Counted from the stretch's first letter, positions 44,242-53,368 are shown. The stretch: 64,000 nt of DNA from Beijerinckiaceae bacterium (GCA_947452005.1 CANGBC010000003.1:171064-235063), one strand, 5' to 3'. Program-made: numbers and translations. Notes: generated from the letters alone by a model not told the origin.

Positions 44242-44546
44242 CTGTCCTTCAGCTGATCTGACGAGAATGGAATGGGGTGGTGAACACGGGATTCCATGCA
44301 GATGCGCCAAGGGCGTGATGTGCTTTGGCAAACGCCTGAAGCGGCATTTGATCCTCCCGATTTTATCAAGGCTCTTTGCGAGCTCTCAAGCCATGCTAGC
44401 CACGCCGGGGGAGCGCGTAAATCGCTAATTTCAACCCCACACGGACTGGGCGCCAAGTTGCCACACGCCATGGCGCACCCTAGGATCGCCCCACAAAATG
44501 AAGATCAGGATGCGCGCACTCGCTCCTGATCAACCGGGAGCCAAAA
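44242..44546. other. divergent intergenic region, no gene seen
   Basis: 305 bases between the racemase-like gene (minus) and a dehydrogenase gene (plus). It must hold promoters for both. Apart from ribosome sites at either end I see no clear promoter pair, palindrome or convincing small reading frame; an upstream extension of the racemase frame into it looks non-coding. Confidence 0.4.
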
Positions 44547-45524
44547 ATGAAGATCTCTATCCTCGATGATTATTTCGACACCGTCCGCCACCTGCCCTCT
44601 TTCGGCAAGCTGGCCGGGCATGATGTGACCGTCTGGAACGACCATGTTCAAGATGATGACGCACTGGTCGAACGCCTCAAGGATACGGAAGTGCTCGTGC
44701 TCATCCGCGAGCGCACAAAGATTCCCGCCTCGCTTCTTGATCGGCTCCCGAAACTGAAACTGATCAGCCAGCGCAGCGTCTATCCCCATATTGATATTGC
44801 TGCCTGCACGCGGTTGGGCATTATCGTCTCCTCCAGCCAGCATCCCGGCGTGCCCTCACATGCCACGGCTGAATTCACATGGGCGCTCATTTTGGCCGCC
44901 ATGCGCCAGCTGCCCCAACAGGTCGCCTCAATGAAAGCTGGCCAATGGCAGATGGGCATTGGCTCGTCACTGCATGGCAAGACCTTGGGCATTTTTGGCT
45001 ATGGCCGCATTGGTGGCGCCGTCGCAAGCTTTGGTCGCGCCTTTGGTATGAAAGTTTTGATCTGGGCGCGCGAAGAATCACGCGCACGCGCACGCGCCGA
45101 TGGCTGGGAGACAGCAGCAAGCAAAGAAGCCTTCTTTGAACAATGCGACGTGCTCACCCTGCATATGCGTCTTGTCGATGCCACACGCGGCATTGTTGCG
45201 CAGGCTGATCTCGAACGCATGAAGCCGACTGCCCTGATCGTCAACACGTCGCGCGCACCGCTGATTCAGCCAGACGCACTCGTCAACGCACTCAAGGGCG
45301 GCAGGCCGGGACTCGCAGCAGTGGACGTGTATGAAACTGAGCCCATGCGCGACATCCATCACCCATTGCTGGCAATGGACAATGTCATCTGCACGCCGCA
45401 TTTGGGCTACGTCACCACTGATGAATATGAAGTGCAATTCACCGAGATTTTCGACCAGATTGTCGATTATGTCGCTGGCAAGCCGAGCAACATCGTCAAC
45501 CCGGACGTCAAGCCCCGCGCATAA
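44547..45524 (+). CDS. D-2-hydroxyacid dehydrogenase
   Basis: 325 residues, GGGAGCC upstream. Nucleotide-binding motif [17 protein letters not shown]; catalytic R236 in NTSRAPLI, E265 in YETEPM and H285 in TPHLGY, matching the phosphoglycerate-dehydrogenase-like branch. The stretch [13 protein letters not shown] replaces the common GVGxxxxID, a feature of the branch near formate/phosphoglycerate dehydrogenases in catabolic clusters. It converges with a TTT binding protein gene only 9 bases away, so the pair is adjacent but not in one operon. Confidence 0.88.
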   Translation: MKISILDDYFDTVRHLPSFGKLAGHDVTVWNDHVQDDDALVERLKDTEVLVLIRERTKIPASLLDRLPKLKLISQRSVYPHIDIAACTRLGIIVSSSQHPGVPSHATAEFTWALILAAMRQLPQQVASMKAGQWQMGIGSSLHGKTLGIFGYGRIGGAVASFGRAFGMKVLIWAREESRARARADGWETAASKEAFFEQCDVLTLHMRLVDATRGIVAQADLERMKPTALIVNTSRAPLIQPDALVNALKGGRPGLAAVDVYETEPMRDIHHPLLAMDNVICTPHLGYVTTDEYEVQFTEIFDQIVDYVAGKPSNIVNPDVKPRA

Positions 45525-45533
45525 AGTAGCGAC

Positions 45534-46553
45534 TTACTTTTCTGTGGCGTGCATGACTGCTTTCATGCGCGCCACAACGCCCGACGGCGTTTGCGCTGTT
45601 GCGGCGACAATCTTTTGCAATTCGGCACCACCCATGGGTGTGATGTCGGCATGCAGTTTTTCAGCATCTGCCAGAAATTCCGGCGATTTTGTCATGGCAT
45701 CAAATGCCGCGCGCAAATTTGCCACACGCGCAGACTGCATATCGGGCGGCGCGAAAAATGCGCGCCCGACGGAAGCCGTTGACGCATAGAGCCGCAACAT
45801 GGCCCCATCTTCTGGGGTTACGCCCAATTCACCCACAGCAGGGACATCCGGAAGCGCGGCCATGCGTTCAACGGTTTCTGCCAGAAGAATGTGAACTTTC
45901 TTTTCGTCCAACCAGCTCTTATGCGCAGCCGTCAGATGCGACAGCAAACCAGACGCCGCCTCCACTTCCCCTTTTTCAAGTGCCAGCAGAACATCGCCCG
46001 AAGATGGATAGCCCGTGACAATTTTGAACTTGGCATTGGCACCCGCATTCATCAGCATCGGATAGCCTTGCGAAGGTGACCCCGCCCCGGTTGTTCCCAC
46101 CACAATCTCGCGCCGCCGCATATCGTCAATCGTCCGGACACCCGAGGCAGCAGACACGATCATCACCTCGCCTGACGAGGTGAGCCGGCCAATCCAATTA
46201 AAGCGGGCTGCTTTGTATTGAACGCCTGACGCACCCAGCACTTCCTCGAGCGCGACGGTCTGCGAGGCAATACCAATCGCCGTGCCATCTTTCGGCGCCA
46301 CGGCATACATCCAATTGGCAAGCTTCGTGCTGCCCGCGCCTGGCATGTTCTGAACAATGACGGTTGGCGCACCGGGCACATGGCGACCGATATGGCGCGC
46401 CAACAGGCGCCCGTAAAAATCATAAGAGCCGGTATTGCCAAAGCCGATATTCACCGAGAGCGTGCGGCCCTTGAAAAAAGTGTCTTCGGACTGGGCTTGC
46501 GCTGCCCCGGTCAATGCCAAAGCGACGACGCTGCAAGCGAATAAACGACGCAT
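45534..46553 (-). CDS. TTT/Bug-family solute-binding protein
   Basis: 339 residues behind GGAGGTTTAATC. Leader MRRLFACSVVALALTGAAQAQ is typical. Mature start EDTFFKGRTLSVNIGFGNTG is a diverged version of the DFYxGKxI subgroup opening; the glycine loop reads GFGNTGSYDF. Also NMPGAGSTKLANWMY and APKDGTAIG. No coupled enzyme gene; the adjacent dehydrogenase runs in the opposite direction. Membrane subunits absent. Confidence 0.85.
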   Translation of the reverse strand: MRRLFACSVVALALTGAAQAQSEDTFFKGRTLSVNIGFGNTGSYDFYGRLLARHIGRHVPGAPTVIVQNMPGAGSTKLANWMYAVAPKDGTAIGIASQTVALEEVLGASGVQYKAARFNWIGRLTSSGEVMIVSAASGVRTIDDMRRREIVVGTTGAGSPSQGYPMLMNAGANAKFKIVTGYPSSGDVLLALEKGEVEAASGLLSHLTAAHKSWLDEKKVHILLAETVERMAALPDVPAVGELGVTPEDGAMLRLYASTASVGRAFFAPPDMQSARVANLRAAFDAMTKSPEFLADAEKLHADITPMGGAELQKIVAATAQTPSGVVARMKAVMHATEK

Positions 46554-46591
46554 GATTAAACCTCCCCAGTACCCATCGCCGACAGCGGCGG

Positions 46592-46620
46592 GAGCGGGCG
46601 TTATACGCCCGTCTCTTTTT
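46592..46620 (+). terminator. terminator-like hairpin upstream of the binding-protein gene
   Basis: GAGCGGGCG and CGCCCG-T-CTC pair around TTATA and are followed by TTTTT on the plus strand. No plus-strand gene ends here, so it may stop antisense read-through, or act as a 3' hairpin for the PQQ dehydrogenase transcript on the minus strand, where it has no T-run. Confidence 0.4.
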
Positions 46621-46696
46621 CAGATTTCTAATGCGTCGCGCACCAAGTGCTCGTAGCAACCCATGTCGGGCTCAGCAGCCTTCGCAGACCTCGAAG

Positions 46697-48466
46697 CTAT
46701 TTTGCTTGAGGCAAGGCAAAGACGTAAATAGCGTTTTGTCCGCGTGGCGGCTTGAAAGTTTTTGCCATTCCCAGCGGTCCGCCCGAACCCGATTGCCCAT
46801 CACCCGTCATCACCGCCACATATTGGCGCCCACCAACTGCATAGCTGATAGTGCTGGTCTCAATCATACCGCCCAGCGGCACCTCCCACAGCACCTTGCC
46901 ATCATTGGCATCCAGCGCATGGAAACGGCGGTTCATGTCACCCCAAAACAAGACACCGCCGCCTGTGACAAGCGCTGATCCATTGCCCGGCGCTGCCTGC
47001 GAGTAAATGCGCTTGATTTCGCCCGTGCTGAGATCAACTTTCGAAATACCAAGAAAAGTATTCGGGTCGATGCCCGGCCGCATCACACCATTGCGCTTGC
47101 TAAATCCGATGGCATTTTCGGTGAGCGCTGTCCCCTCCATGCAGGCGTCATTATAGGGGATATAAAGCGAGTTGGTGACCGGCGAATAAGCCGTCGACCA
47201 GTAACTGCGGATGTTAAAAAAGCAGGTCAGCGTTTTGTCGCCATCCTTCTTGAACACCGCATCATAATTGATGTAGGTGCGGCCGGTCTCGACGTCGATT
47301 TTCGAGATCTGGAAATTCGGAACATCAAGCGGCCACGGCGTGGCCCACAAGAATTCACCACTGGTCTGATCCAGAGCCCATATACCACCGCCCTCGGAGA
47401 CCGCGATCACCGCATCGCGCTCCTCGCCCGCCTTGATCTTGGGATTAATCCACTTCACGAATTTCGGGTCGGGAGCAATGCGCGTGCGCACAAGCGTGCG
47501 TTCATGAACGTGGTCGGTATCCCAATCATCGCCTGGCAGATGCTGATAGTACCATTTCAACTTGCCTGTCTCGACATCCAGCGACACCGTTGAATTGCTG
47601 TAGAGATCAGCCGGGGCTTTGTCGGAGACGCCCGCGGCAGACCCATGGCGCTTCAGGCGTGTATAGGGCTTTGGGTTCGCAATCGCCCAGTAGAGCGCCT
47701 TGCGCGCAGGATCATAGGACCCCGGCAATCCCCATGAACTTGCGGCGCGCTTCTCGGTGGGCACGTCGCCCCATGTGTCGCCGCCGGGCTCGCCTTCGCC
47801 TGCCGTATTATAGAATTTCCACGCCTCTTTGCCGGTGAGCGCATCAAGCGCCGAGATAAAACAACCAACGCGCGCTTCGCAGGTGCGGTTTGAAATGACC
47901 TTGCCATCGGCAACGATCAATCCACCCGTGTGCTGGGTCTTGTCCCGAAAATCCTGGACCTTTGTCTCCCAACGCAACTTTCCGGTCTTCGCGTCGATCG
48001 CCACGACGAAGCCGTCAGGTGCTGTGAAGTAAATCATGTCCTGATAAATCGCGAGGCTCTTGCTGCGCGACAGCAACGGCCCACCGATGGTGTCGGCCAT
48101 CTCCTTCGGATAGTTCCGAAAATATTCCCACACCAGATCGCCGTTGGTCGCATCGATGGCCTGAATGCTAGCACCAGGCGCGATGACATACATGATCCCG
48201 TCATAAACGATGGGCGTTGATTCATTCGTCCCCGGCGGCAGTCCTCGCACGAAGGCCAGCTGCATCTGGCCGACATTCGTCGGAGTGATCTGATCAAGCG
48301 GACTGAAGCGCTGCTCGTCATACGTGCGATTGAGCATCAGCCAATCAGCCTTGTCGGGCTTGCTGAGCATGGCATCGGTTACGGGGCGAAATTCTGCCCC
48401 CTGCACGGCCCCGATGGACGTAGCACCCAGAAGAATGGCCGCAAGGCCGAGCAACTTGCTCTTCAT
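46697..48466 (-). CDS. PQQ-dependent alcohol dehydrogenase, lanthanide-type signature
   Basis: 589 residues behind GGGAGGACG; leader MKSKLLGLAAILLGATSIGAVQG. An eight-bladed propeller quinoprotein of the methanol/ethanol dehydrogenase family. From the family pattern, metal and PQQ contacts fall at E197 (CEARVGC), N264 (AIANPKPY), catalytic D316 and D318 in GDDWDTDHVHE. The second Asp two residues after the catalytic one is the mark of lanthanide-dependent XoxF/PedH-type enzymes; Ca-dependent enzymes have a small residue there. The usual vicinal Cys-Cys pair is not seen; C196 and C202 lie near the metal site instead. It diverges from a cytochrome c gene, the likely electron acceptor. Confidence 0.9.
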   Translation of the reverse strand: MKSKLLGLAAILLGATSIGAVQGAEFRPVTDAMLSKPDKADWLMLNRTYDEQRFSPLDQITPTNVGQMQLAFVRGLPPGTNESTPIVYDGIMYVIAPGASIQAIDATNGDLVWEYFRNYPKEMADTIGGPLLSRSKSLAIYQDMIYFTAPDGFVVAIDAKTGKLRWETKVQDFRDKTQHTGGLIVADGKVISNRTCEARVGCFISALDALTGKEAWKFYNTAGEGEPGGDTWGDVPTEKRAASSWGLPGSYDPARKALYWAIANPKPYTRLKRHGSAAGVSDKAPADLYSNSTVSLDVETGKLKWYYQHLPGDDWDTDHVHERTLVRTRIAPDPKFVKWINPKIKAGEERDAVIAVSEGGGIWALDQTSGEFLWATPWPLDVPNFQISKIDVETGRTYINYDAVFKKDGDKTLTCFFNIRSYWSTAYSPVTNSLYIPYNDACMEGTALTENAIGFSKRNGVMRPGIDPNTFLGISKVDLSTGEIKRIYSQAAPGNGSALVTGGGVLFWGDMNRRFHALDANDGKVLWEVPLGGMIETSTISYAVGGRQYVAVMTGDGQSGSGGPLGMAKTFKPPRGQNAIYVFALPQAK

Positions 48467-48576
48467 GATCGTCCTCCCTAACTTATTTTTATGAGCAGCT
48501 TTGCCGCTCTTGTTGGTAGACTATGACGATAAGCGGATAGCTAACAAGCCGCATTTGGGTCCAAGGGAGAGCGAGC

Positions 48577-48876
48577 GTGCGAAAGGTGATATGGGGGTTA
48601 GCCTTGGCTGCCTTTTGGCTCGCCCCCGCCTTGGCGGAACCCGACCCGGCCGAAGGCGCAGACATCTATGCCACCAATTGCGCCATCTGCCACGGCGATG
48701 ACCTGCGCAATCCCGGCTCGTCCTTCGACCTGAAGACCCTTCAAAAAACTGAGCGTGGACGCTTCAACACATCCGTCATGGAGGGAAAAGGGCAAATGCC
48801 TCCATGGCGCGGCACATTGGCAGCCTCAGACCTTGATGCCCTCTGGGTTTATATTCGCGCCAATTCCAGCGACTAG
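48577..48876 (+). CDS. Small class I cytochrome c
   Basis: 99 residues starting with GTG at 48577 (GGGAG upstream). Leader MRKVIWGLALAAFWLAPALA, then one heme site CAICH (C35, C38, H39) and a likely distal Met ligand in GQMPPW (M74). After cleavage the mature protein has about 79 residues, a typical small periplasmic cytochrome c. It is transcribed divergently from the PQQ dehydrogenase across a 110-base shared region, which suggests it takes electrons from that enzyme. Confidence 0.88.
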   Translation: MRKVIWGLALAAFWLAPALAEPDPAEGADIYATNCAICHGDDLRNPGSSFDLKTLQKTERGRFNTSVMEGKGQMPPWRGTLAASDLDALWVYIRANSSD

Positions 48877-48878
48877 CT

Positions 48879-48912
48879 GGCGCTTTAATGCTCAGCGGTA
48901 GCGCCGATTTTT
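48879..48912 (+). terminator. terminator after the cytochrome c gene
   Basis: GGCGCT (48879-48884) and AGCGCC (48900-48905) pair around a loop that can form a further GCT/AGC stem, followed by GATTTTT. Position and polarity fit termination of the cytochrome transcript. Confidence 0.55.
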
Positions 48913-49008
48913 AGATCTGCATTGCGAGCTTGGCTTAAGCACGAAGGTTTGACATTCGATGAGCCTTGGCATGAACAGGAAAAATCATGCAATAATGACA
49001 AACATCCT

Positions 49009-50592
49009 ATGGCCAAGGTGAAACCATTGCCGCCCAACTCAACCGTAGCTGCTCTCGCAAGTTTGCCGCTCAATGCTGAGTTTGAGCTCAAATTCACGAC
49101 AGACGCGCATGGCCTGAGGCGCGTAGCCAGCCTGAAAGCACTCGAAAAATACGCGTTTTCTCGCAGGCAACACATTCGCGCCACCTATTATGACACGCCC
49201 GATGGCGCCCTGTTGCAGCAAGGCATCAGCCTGCGTTTACGCCAGTCGGGGCGCAAGCGCCCGGTGCAAACTTTCAAGGGGCCAACACAAAATCAGCGTT
49301 CCGCCTTTGAGCGGACCGAAATCGAAATTCCCGCCGGACCGGATGGGTTCGATCTCGCAGGCTTTGACCACGACATCCGGGAGCTGATTGCAAAAGCAAC
49401 GCATGATCTCGCAATCGAAGAACAATACACAACCGATTTTTATCGGCGCACCGCAATCGTCTTGCTTGATGCATGCGAGATCGAAATTGCAGTAGACGAT
49501 GGACAATTCATCACCAACGGCCAAGCTCACCCCCTCCAGGAAGTCGAATTTGAACTCAAATCCGGTGAACCGGCGTCGGCCATCGACTTTGCCAAAAGCA
49601 TTGCGCTGGCTGCGGGGCTGCAACTTGAATTCACGAGTAAGGCTGAAAGATGCGCTCTGCTCGCAGGCATGATCGTCCCCGAGCACCGCCCAGTCCGCGC
49701 GCGCCATGCGGGCCTCTCGCTCGACGCCTGCATCCACGCTCTTCTGTCCGATTGCCTGCAACATTTCATTGACCACATTCGCCCTTTCCGAGACGAGCAT
49801 TCCCCCCATTCTGTTCACCAGATGCGGGTTGGTCTACGGCGCCTGCGCGCCGCCCTAAAAATGCTCGGCAAGGCTTTTCCGGAAACATCATTTCGTGCCT
49901 TTGCCGACCGCGCGCGCATCCTGGCGGGGGGCCTTGGTGAAGCGCGCGATTGCGATGCGTTTCAGCAATTGGCGTTCGGTGAATGCCTCGCCCACAGCAG
50001 CAGGCCTGCCGATTCTGAATATCTCAAAGAGGGTCTCGAAACTTTACGCGCCAAGGCCTACAAAAGCGCAAGCATGTTGGTCGAAAGCCCGGAAACCTTA
50101 TCCTTCATCCTCGACATACTGGCCTATCTGGCGCGCAGCGGTTGGCTCAGCGAAGCCAGTGAAGCACACACGGTCGTTCTGGCAGCGCCAGCACAAAATT
50201 TTGCGCGCGCAATTTTAGACGACCTCTTCAAACGCGCGCGCAAACGTGGCAAAGACCTTTTGCAGCGCAGCGACGAAGAACGACATGAATTCAGGATCGC
50301 CTTGAAAAATCTTCGCTACAATGCGGGGTGCTTCACGGCCCTGTTTGCTGCGCCAAAAGCCGCTAAATCCTGGCTGGCGGATCTTGGCGAGTTGCAAGAT
50401 TTGCTTGGGCTGCATAATGATCTGGCCAATGCGCAAATGATGCTGGAACGGATTACACCCCTGGCCAAAGAACCCTTTCCACAAGCTGCCGGCTTTGTGA
50501 TGGGTTGGCATGCCCGGCAAAGCGATACCGCTGACAAAAGTCTAGAAAAGGCTTGGAAGCAGCTAAAGGCGCAAAAGGTCTTTTGGTTATAA
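49009..50592 (+). CDS. CYTH and CHAD domain protein
   Basis: 527 residues from the ATG at 49009; the start is uncertain, as no strong ribosome site precedes it and the frame stays open to 48922. The N-terminal CYTH domain (about 25-230) begins NAEFELKFTT, carrying the ExExK signature, with acidic and basic tunnel residues further on (SLRLRQSGRKRPVQTFKG). The C-terminal half is a CHAD helical domain, histidine- and arginine-rich (SVHQMRVGLRRLRAALKML). CYTH proteins of this type hydrolyse inorganic triphosphate and CHAD domains bind polyphosphate, so a role in polyphosphate handling is likely. Not linked functionally to neighbours. Confidence 0.88.
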   Translation: MAKVKPLPPNSTVAALASLPLNAEFELKFTTDAHGLRRVASLKALEKYAFSRRQHIRATYYDTPDGALLQQGISLRLRQSGRKRPVQTFKGPTQNQRSAFERTEIEIPAGPDGFDLAGFDHDIRELIAKATHDLAIEEQYTTDFYRRTAIVLLDACEIEIAVDDGQFITNGQAHPLQEVEFELKSGEPASAIDFAKSIALAAGLQLEFTSKAERCALLAGMIVPEHRPVRARHAGLSLDACIHALLSDCLQHFIDHIRPFRDEHSPHSVHQMRVGLRRLRAALKMLGKAFPETSFRAFADRARILAGGLGEARDCDAFQQLAFGECLAHSSRPADSEYLKEGLETLRAKAYKSASMLVESPETLSFILDILAYLARSGWLSEASEAHTVVLAAPAQNFARAILDDLFKRARKRGKDLLQRSDEERHEFRIALKNLRYNAGCFTALFAAPKAAKSWLADLGELQDLLGLHNDLANAQMMLERITPLAKEPFPQAAGFVMGWHARQSDTADKSLEKAWKQLKAQKVFWL

Positions 50593-50600
50593 ACACCAAC

Positions 50601-50640
50601 GAAAAACGCCCCGGAGCGGAAGCTCACGGGGCGTTTTGTT
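50601..50640. terminator. repeated terminator element, copy 1
   Basis: AAAACGCCCCG (50603-50613) pairs with CGGGGCGTTTT (50627-50637); an inner GAGC/GCTC stem closes on GGAA. T-runs exist on both strands. It ends the CYTH-CHAD gene (plus) and faces the gene ending at 50695 (minus). Near-identical hairpins occur at 53487 and 58126. Confidence 0.85.
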
Positions 50641-50694
50641 TTTCCGAAGATTGATGCGTTCAAGCGGGACTGAACCCCGCCCCACGCATGCCGC

Positions 50695-51225
50695 TCAGTC
50701 CTTCTCCAGCTCAATATCCAACCCGGCGACGAAGCGCGCATGCATGTTGTAGGTCCCGATCAGCACCATGATCTCGACCACAGCGCGCTCATCATAAAAG
50801 GCCTTCAGAATAGCTGCTGCGTCGTCCGACAATTTGGCGCGCAGCGTCAATTCATCGGCGGCGTAGATCGCGGCGCGCTCCGCTTCCGAGAACGACTCGT
50901 CAATATCCTCGCGCAGCAATAGCTGGCATTCGGCGGCGCTCAAGCCCTCCGGCTCCGCGAGCTTGGGGATGTGCTGCTTGATGATATAGGCGCTGTCGAG
51001 CCGCCAGCCGATGCGAATGATCAAAATCTCTCGCAAGCGCCCGCTCAGCGTTGTTTCCCAGCGCACGGCGTTGAGATGCTGAAACCAGGTGACTGCCAGT
51101 TTGGAATTGTGCAGCAGCGCTTTGTAGATGCCGAGCAAATTGCCGCGCCGCCCCTTACGCAGGCGGTCGATGAGCGATTGGGTTTCGGAATCGTCGCTTG
51201 TTTCAAGCAGTGGAACGCGTGCCAT
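50695..51225 (-). CDS. Carboxymuconolactone decarboxylase / AhpD-like family protein
   Basis: 176 residues; GGGAG precedes the ATG at 51225, two bases after the dehydrogenase gene stop. All-helical protein of the CMD/AhpD superfamily: LRKGRRGNLLGIYKALLHN, LREILIIRIGWRLDSAYIIKQHI, and a C-terminal EIMVLIGTYNMHARFVAG. The CxxC redox motif of AhpD is absent (SAYI at that place), so a peroxidase role is unlikely; it fits the decarboxylase or unknown-function branch. It ends the 53368-50695 run after a binding protein and dehydrogenase. Confidence 0.82.
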   Translation of the reverse strand: MARVPLLETSDDSETQSLIDRLRKGRRGNLLGIYKALLHNSKLAVTWFQHLNAVRWETTLSGRLREILIIRIGWRLDSAYIIKQHIPKLAEPEGLSAAECQLLLREDIDESFSEAERAAIYAADELTLRAKLSDDAAAILKAFYDERAVVEIMVLIGTYNMHARFVAGLDIELEKD

Positions 51226-51227
51226 GG

Positions 51228-52319
51228 TCAGGCTCCCACGTTTCGGGCGACGAGTGCCTGCGACATTTTCATAAACATTTCCTCGGTATCGCGCAGCGCA
51301 TTGTGGCGATCTGCAATGGCGGTGTGCGGCAGCACCACCACATTCTTGTAGTTGAAGACCGGATCATCGGTCCGCGCCGGACGTTCGAACCAGACATCGG
51401 TGCCATAGCCCGCAAGACGGCCGGAGTCGAGCGCCTCGAACAAAGCCGCGCGGTCGATAAGTTCGGGCCGCGAGACATTGGCGAGAAAGGCACCGGGCTT
51501 CAGGGCCGCAAATTCTGCGGCACCGAGAATGCCCGTGGTCTGCGGCGTCACCGGCAGATTGACGCTGATATAATCCGATTGTGCCATCAGCTCGCTCAAC
51601 GGCAGCCAGGTCGCGCCGAGCACATCTTCCTCAACATCAGACAGGCGGGTGCGCTGCGTATAGACAACGCGCATTTCAAATGCCTGCGCGCGTTTGGCAA
51701 TCTCGCGGCCAACTTCGCCGAAGCCGATAATGCCGAGCGTCTTGCCAAACAGCGTGCGCAAGCCCGGAATGCGGGCGAAATTACTCCCCCCCGTATAGCG
51801 CTTGTCATATGGACGAATTGTGTGCCCAGCCGCATTGAGGCGCGGCTCGTCGATGACATGGTTGAGTTCGATCACATGCTTGCCCATGGACAGCAGCAGG
51901 GCCATGGCGAGTTCAGCGAGCGCAACATTGATGCGCCGACGCTGCACGCACACACGAACCCCCCGCGCAGCGCAAGCGCTCGCATCAATGTTGCGGGTCA
52001 GCGCCCCATATTTCTGCACAACGGCAATGCGCGGCGCACACGCCAGCTCTGCCGCGCCAAAGGCTAGGCTTTCGATCAGGCAGGCATCGGCAGTTTCCAA
52101 AAGTTTGCGGAAGTGATCTTGATCTTGCGCCAGAGACACACGCGCAGGGAAGAGTCCCGGAATGCGATTGCGCATGTCGCTGAGCCAGCCATCAAAGTCT
52201 GGCTCATCATGCGAGAAAAAATCTGCGACGGCGTCATGAAATTCTTGAGGCGCGCTGGGATCAAGCATGGGGACGAACATACGCATGAACGCGTCTTGCT
52301 CGAGAACGAGATGTGTCAT
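51228..52319 (-). CDS. D-2-hydroxyacid dehydrogenase family protein, altered catalytic site
   Basis: 363 residues from the ATG at 52319; an ATG at 52334 would overlap the binding protein stop. Nucleotide-binding motif LGIIGFGEVGREIAKRA, then the catalytic arginine in NVSRPELID and histidine in LPHTAI. The usual FxxEP with catalytic Glu reads DVWFERPARTDDPV, placing Arg at the Glu position; this wording recalls formate dehydrogenase, which has DVW..QP and uses Gln there. A roughly 60-residue N-terminal extension is also present. It is immediately downstream of a TTT binding protein gene. Confidence 0.82.
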   Translation of the reverse strand: MTHLVLEQDAFMRMFVPMLDPSAPQEFHDAVADFFSHDEPDFDGWLSDMRNRIPGLFPARVSLAQDQDHFRKLLETADACLIESLAFGAAELACAPRIAVVQKYGALTRNIDASACAARGVRVCVQRRRINVALAELAMALLLSMGKHVIELNHVIDEPRLNAAGHTIRPYDKRYTGGSNFARIPGLRTLFGKTLGIIGFGEVGREIAKRAQAFEMRVVYTQRTRLSDVEEDVLGATWLPLSELMAQSDYISVNLPVTPQTTGILGAAEFAALKPGAFLANVSRPELIDRAALFEALDSGRLAGYGTDVWFERPARTDDPVFNYKNVVVLPHTAIADRHNALRDTEEMFMKMSQALVARNVGA

Positions 52320-52324
52320 GCTGT

Positions 52325-53368
52325 TCACTTGCATTCCAGAACCTGTTTCAATTGATCGACTGTTTCCTTCGGCGCACCGTCGAGCTCTTTAATGAAGCGT
52401 TCGACCATGGCGGGCGTGACCATGCCACCAGTCACGCGCATGGAGGACAGTTGCGCTTGATATTCGGGATCTTTCATCGTCGCTGCAAAAGCGTCGCGCA
52501 ACACCTGGATCTGATCGGCAGGCACCTCGGGCGGCAACACCACGGGATAGGCGGCCGTAAACTTGACGCCATAGAGGCGCAGCATCTCTTGCGCCTGCTT
52601 ATCCTTGGTCAGTTCGATGCCGGTCGGGACGTCCGGCAGATCCTGGCTGCGGTCTGTGCCGAACTGTGCGAGAATTCGGATGCGGCCGGATTTGATCCAG
52701 TCTGCATGCGCAGCCATCAAGGCGGCATAGGTCGTCACAGCGCCGTCGATCTCGCCATTCTCAAACGCCATGAAATATTCTGCAGCGCCCTTGTAGCCGG
52801 CGATGACCTTGATCTTTGTGCCCAACAGCTTGTTGCAGAGATTGGCGAGGATGGTGCTGTCCGCGCCCGCACCCGTCGAGCCGAAGCTCCCGCCCCGTGT
52901 GCGCAGATCATCGAAGGTCTTCAACGGCGAGTCGCCACCAACCCAAGCAACAGCCGGATCTTGTCCCGGCGTGCCAAGCCAAGCCATGCGCGACAGATCG
53001 AATTGGGCATTTCCACTGGCACCTGAGACGAGCTTCAGCGAAGGTTCAAGCAAGATGGTGTTCATGGGAAAGCCGATGGCGGTGCCATCGCGTGCGGCGC
53101 GGTTATAGAGATAGTTCATCATCGTCAGACTACCGGCGCCAGGCATATTATCGACAACAATGCGTGGCGCACCGGGGATATATTTGCTCATATGTGCAGC
53201 CAGGATGCGCGGCGCGAGATCATAGGCCCCGCCCGGCGGAATGCCGACATAGAAATGCAGCGTCTTACCCTCGAAAGAGGTCGCAGCCCGTGCCCCGCCT
53301 GGCAGCGCGAGACCCGCAACCGCAATGGCACCAGAGGTGAGGCAGCCACGCCTTGAAAAGGTAATCAT
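52325..53368 (-). CDS. TTT/Bug-family solute-binding protein
   Basis: 347 residues from the ATG at 53368 behind GGGAGATGGGGA; a longer frame to 53488 would include non-leader sequence and the terminator. The leader MITFSRRGCLTSGAIAVAGL carries SRRG before the hydrophobic core, suggestive of Tat export. Mature start SFEGKTLHFYVGIPPGGAYD, then NMPGAGSLTMMNYLYN and ARDGTAIG. Very similar in wording to the receptor at 1768 (both SLTMMNYL). The dehydrogenase gene starts within or just after its stop, a tight pairing. Confidence 0.87.
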   Translation of the reverse strand: MITFSRRGCLTSGAIAVAGLALPGGARAATSFEGKTLHFYVGIPPGGAYDLAPRILAAHMSKYIPGAPRIVVDNMPGAGSLTMMNYLYNRAARDGTAIGFPMNTILLEPSLKLVSGASGNAQFDLSRMAWLGTPGQDPAVAWVGGDSPLKTFDDLRTRGGSFGSTGAGADSTILANLCNKLLGTKIKVIAGYKGAAEYFMAFENGEIDGAVTTYAALMAAHADWIKSGRIRILAQFGTDRSQDLPDVPTGIELTKDKQAQEMLRLYGVKFTAAYPVVLPPEVPADQIQVLRDAFAATMKDPEYQAQLSSMRVTGGMVTPAMVERFIKELDGAPKETVDQLKQVLECK

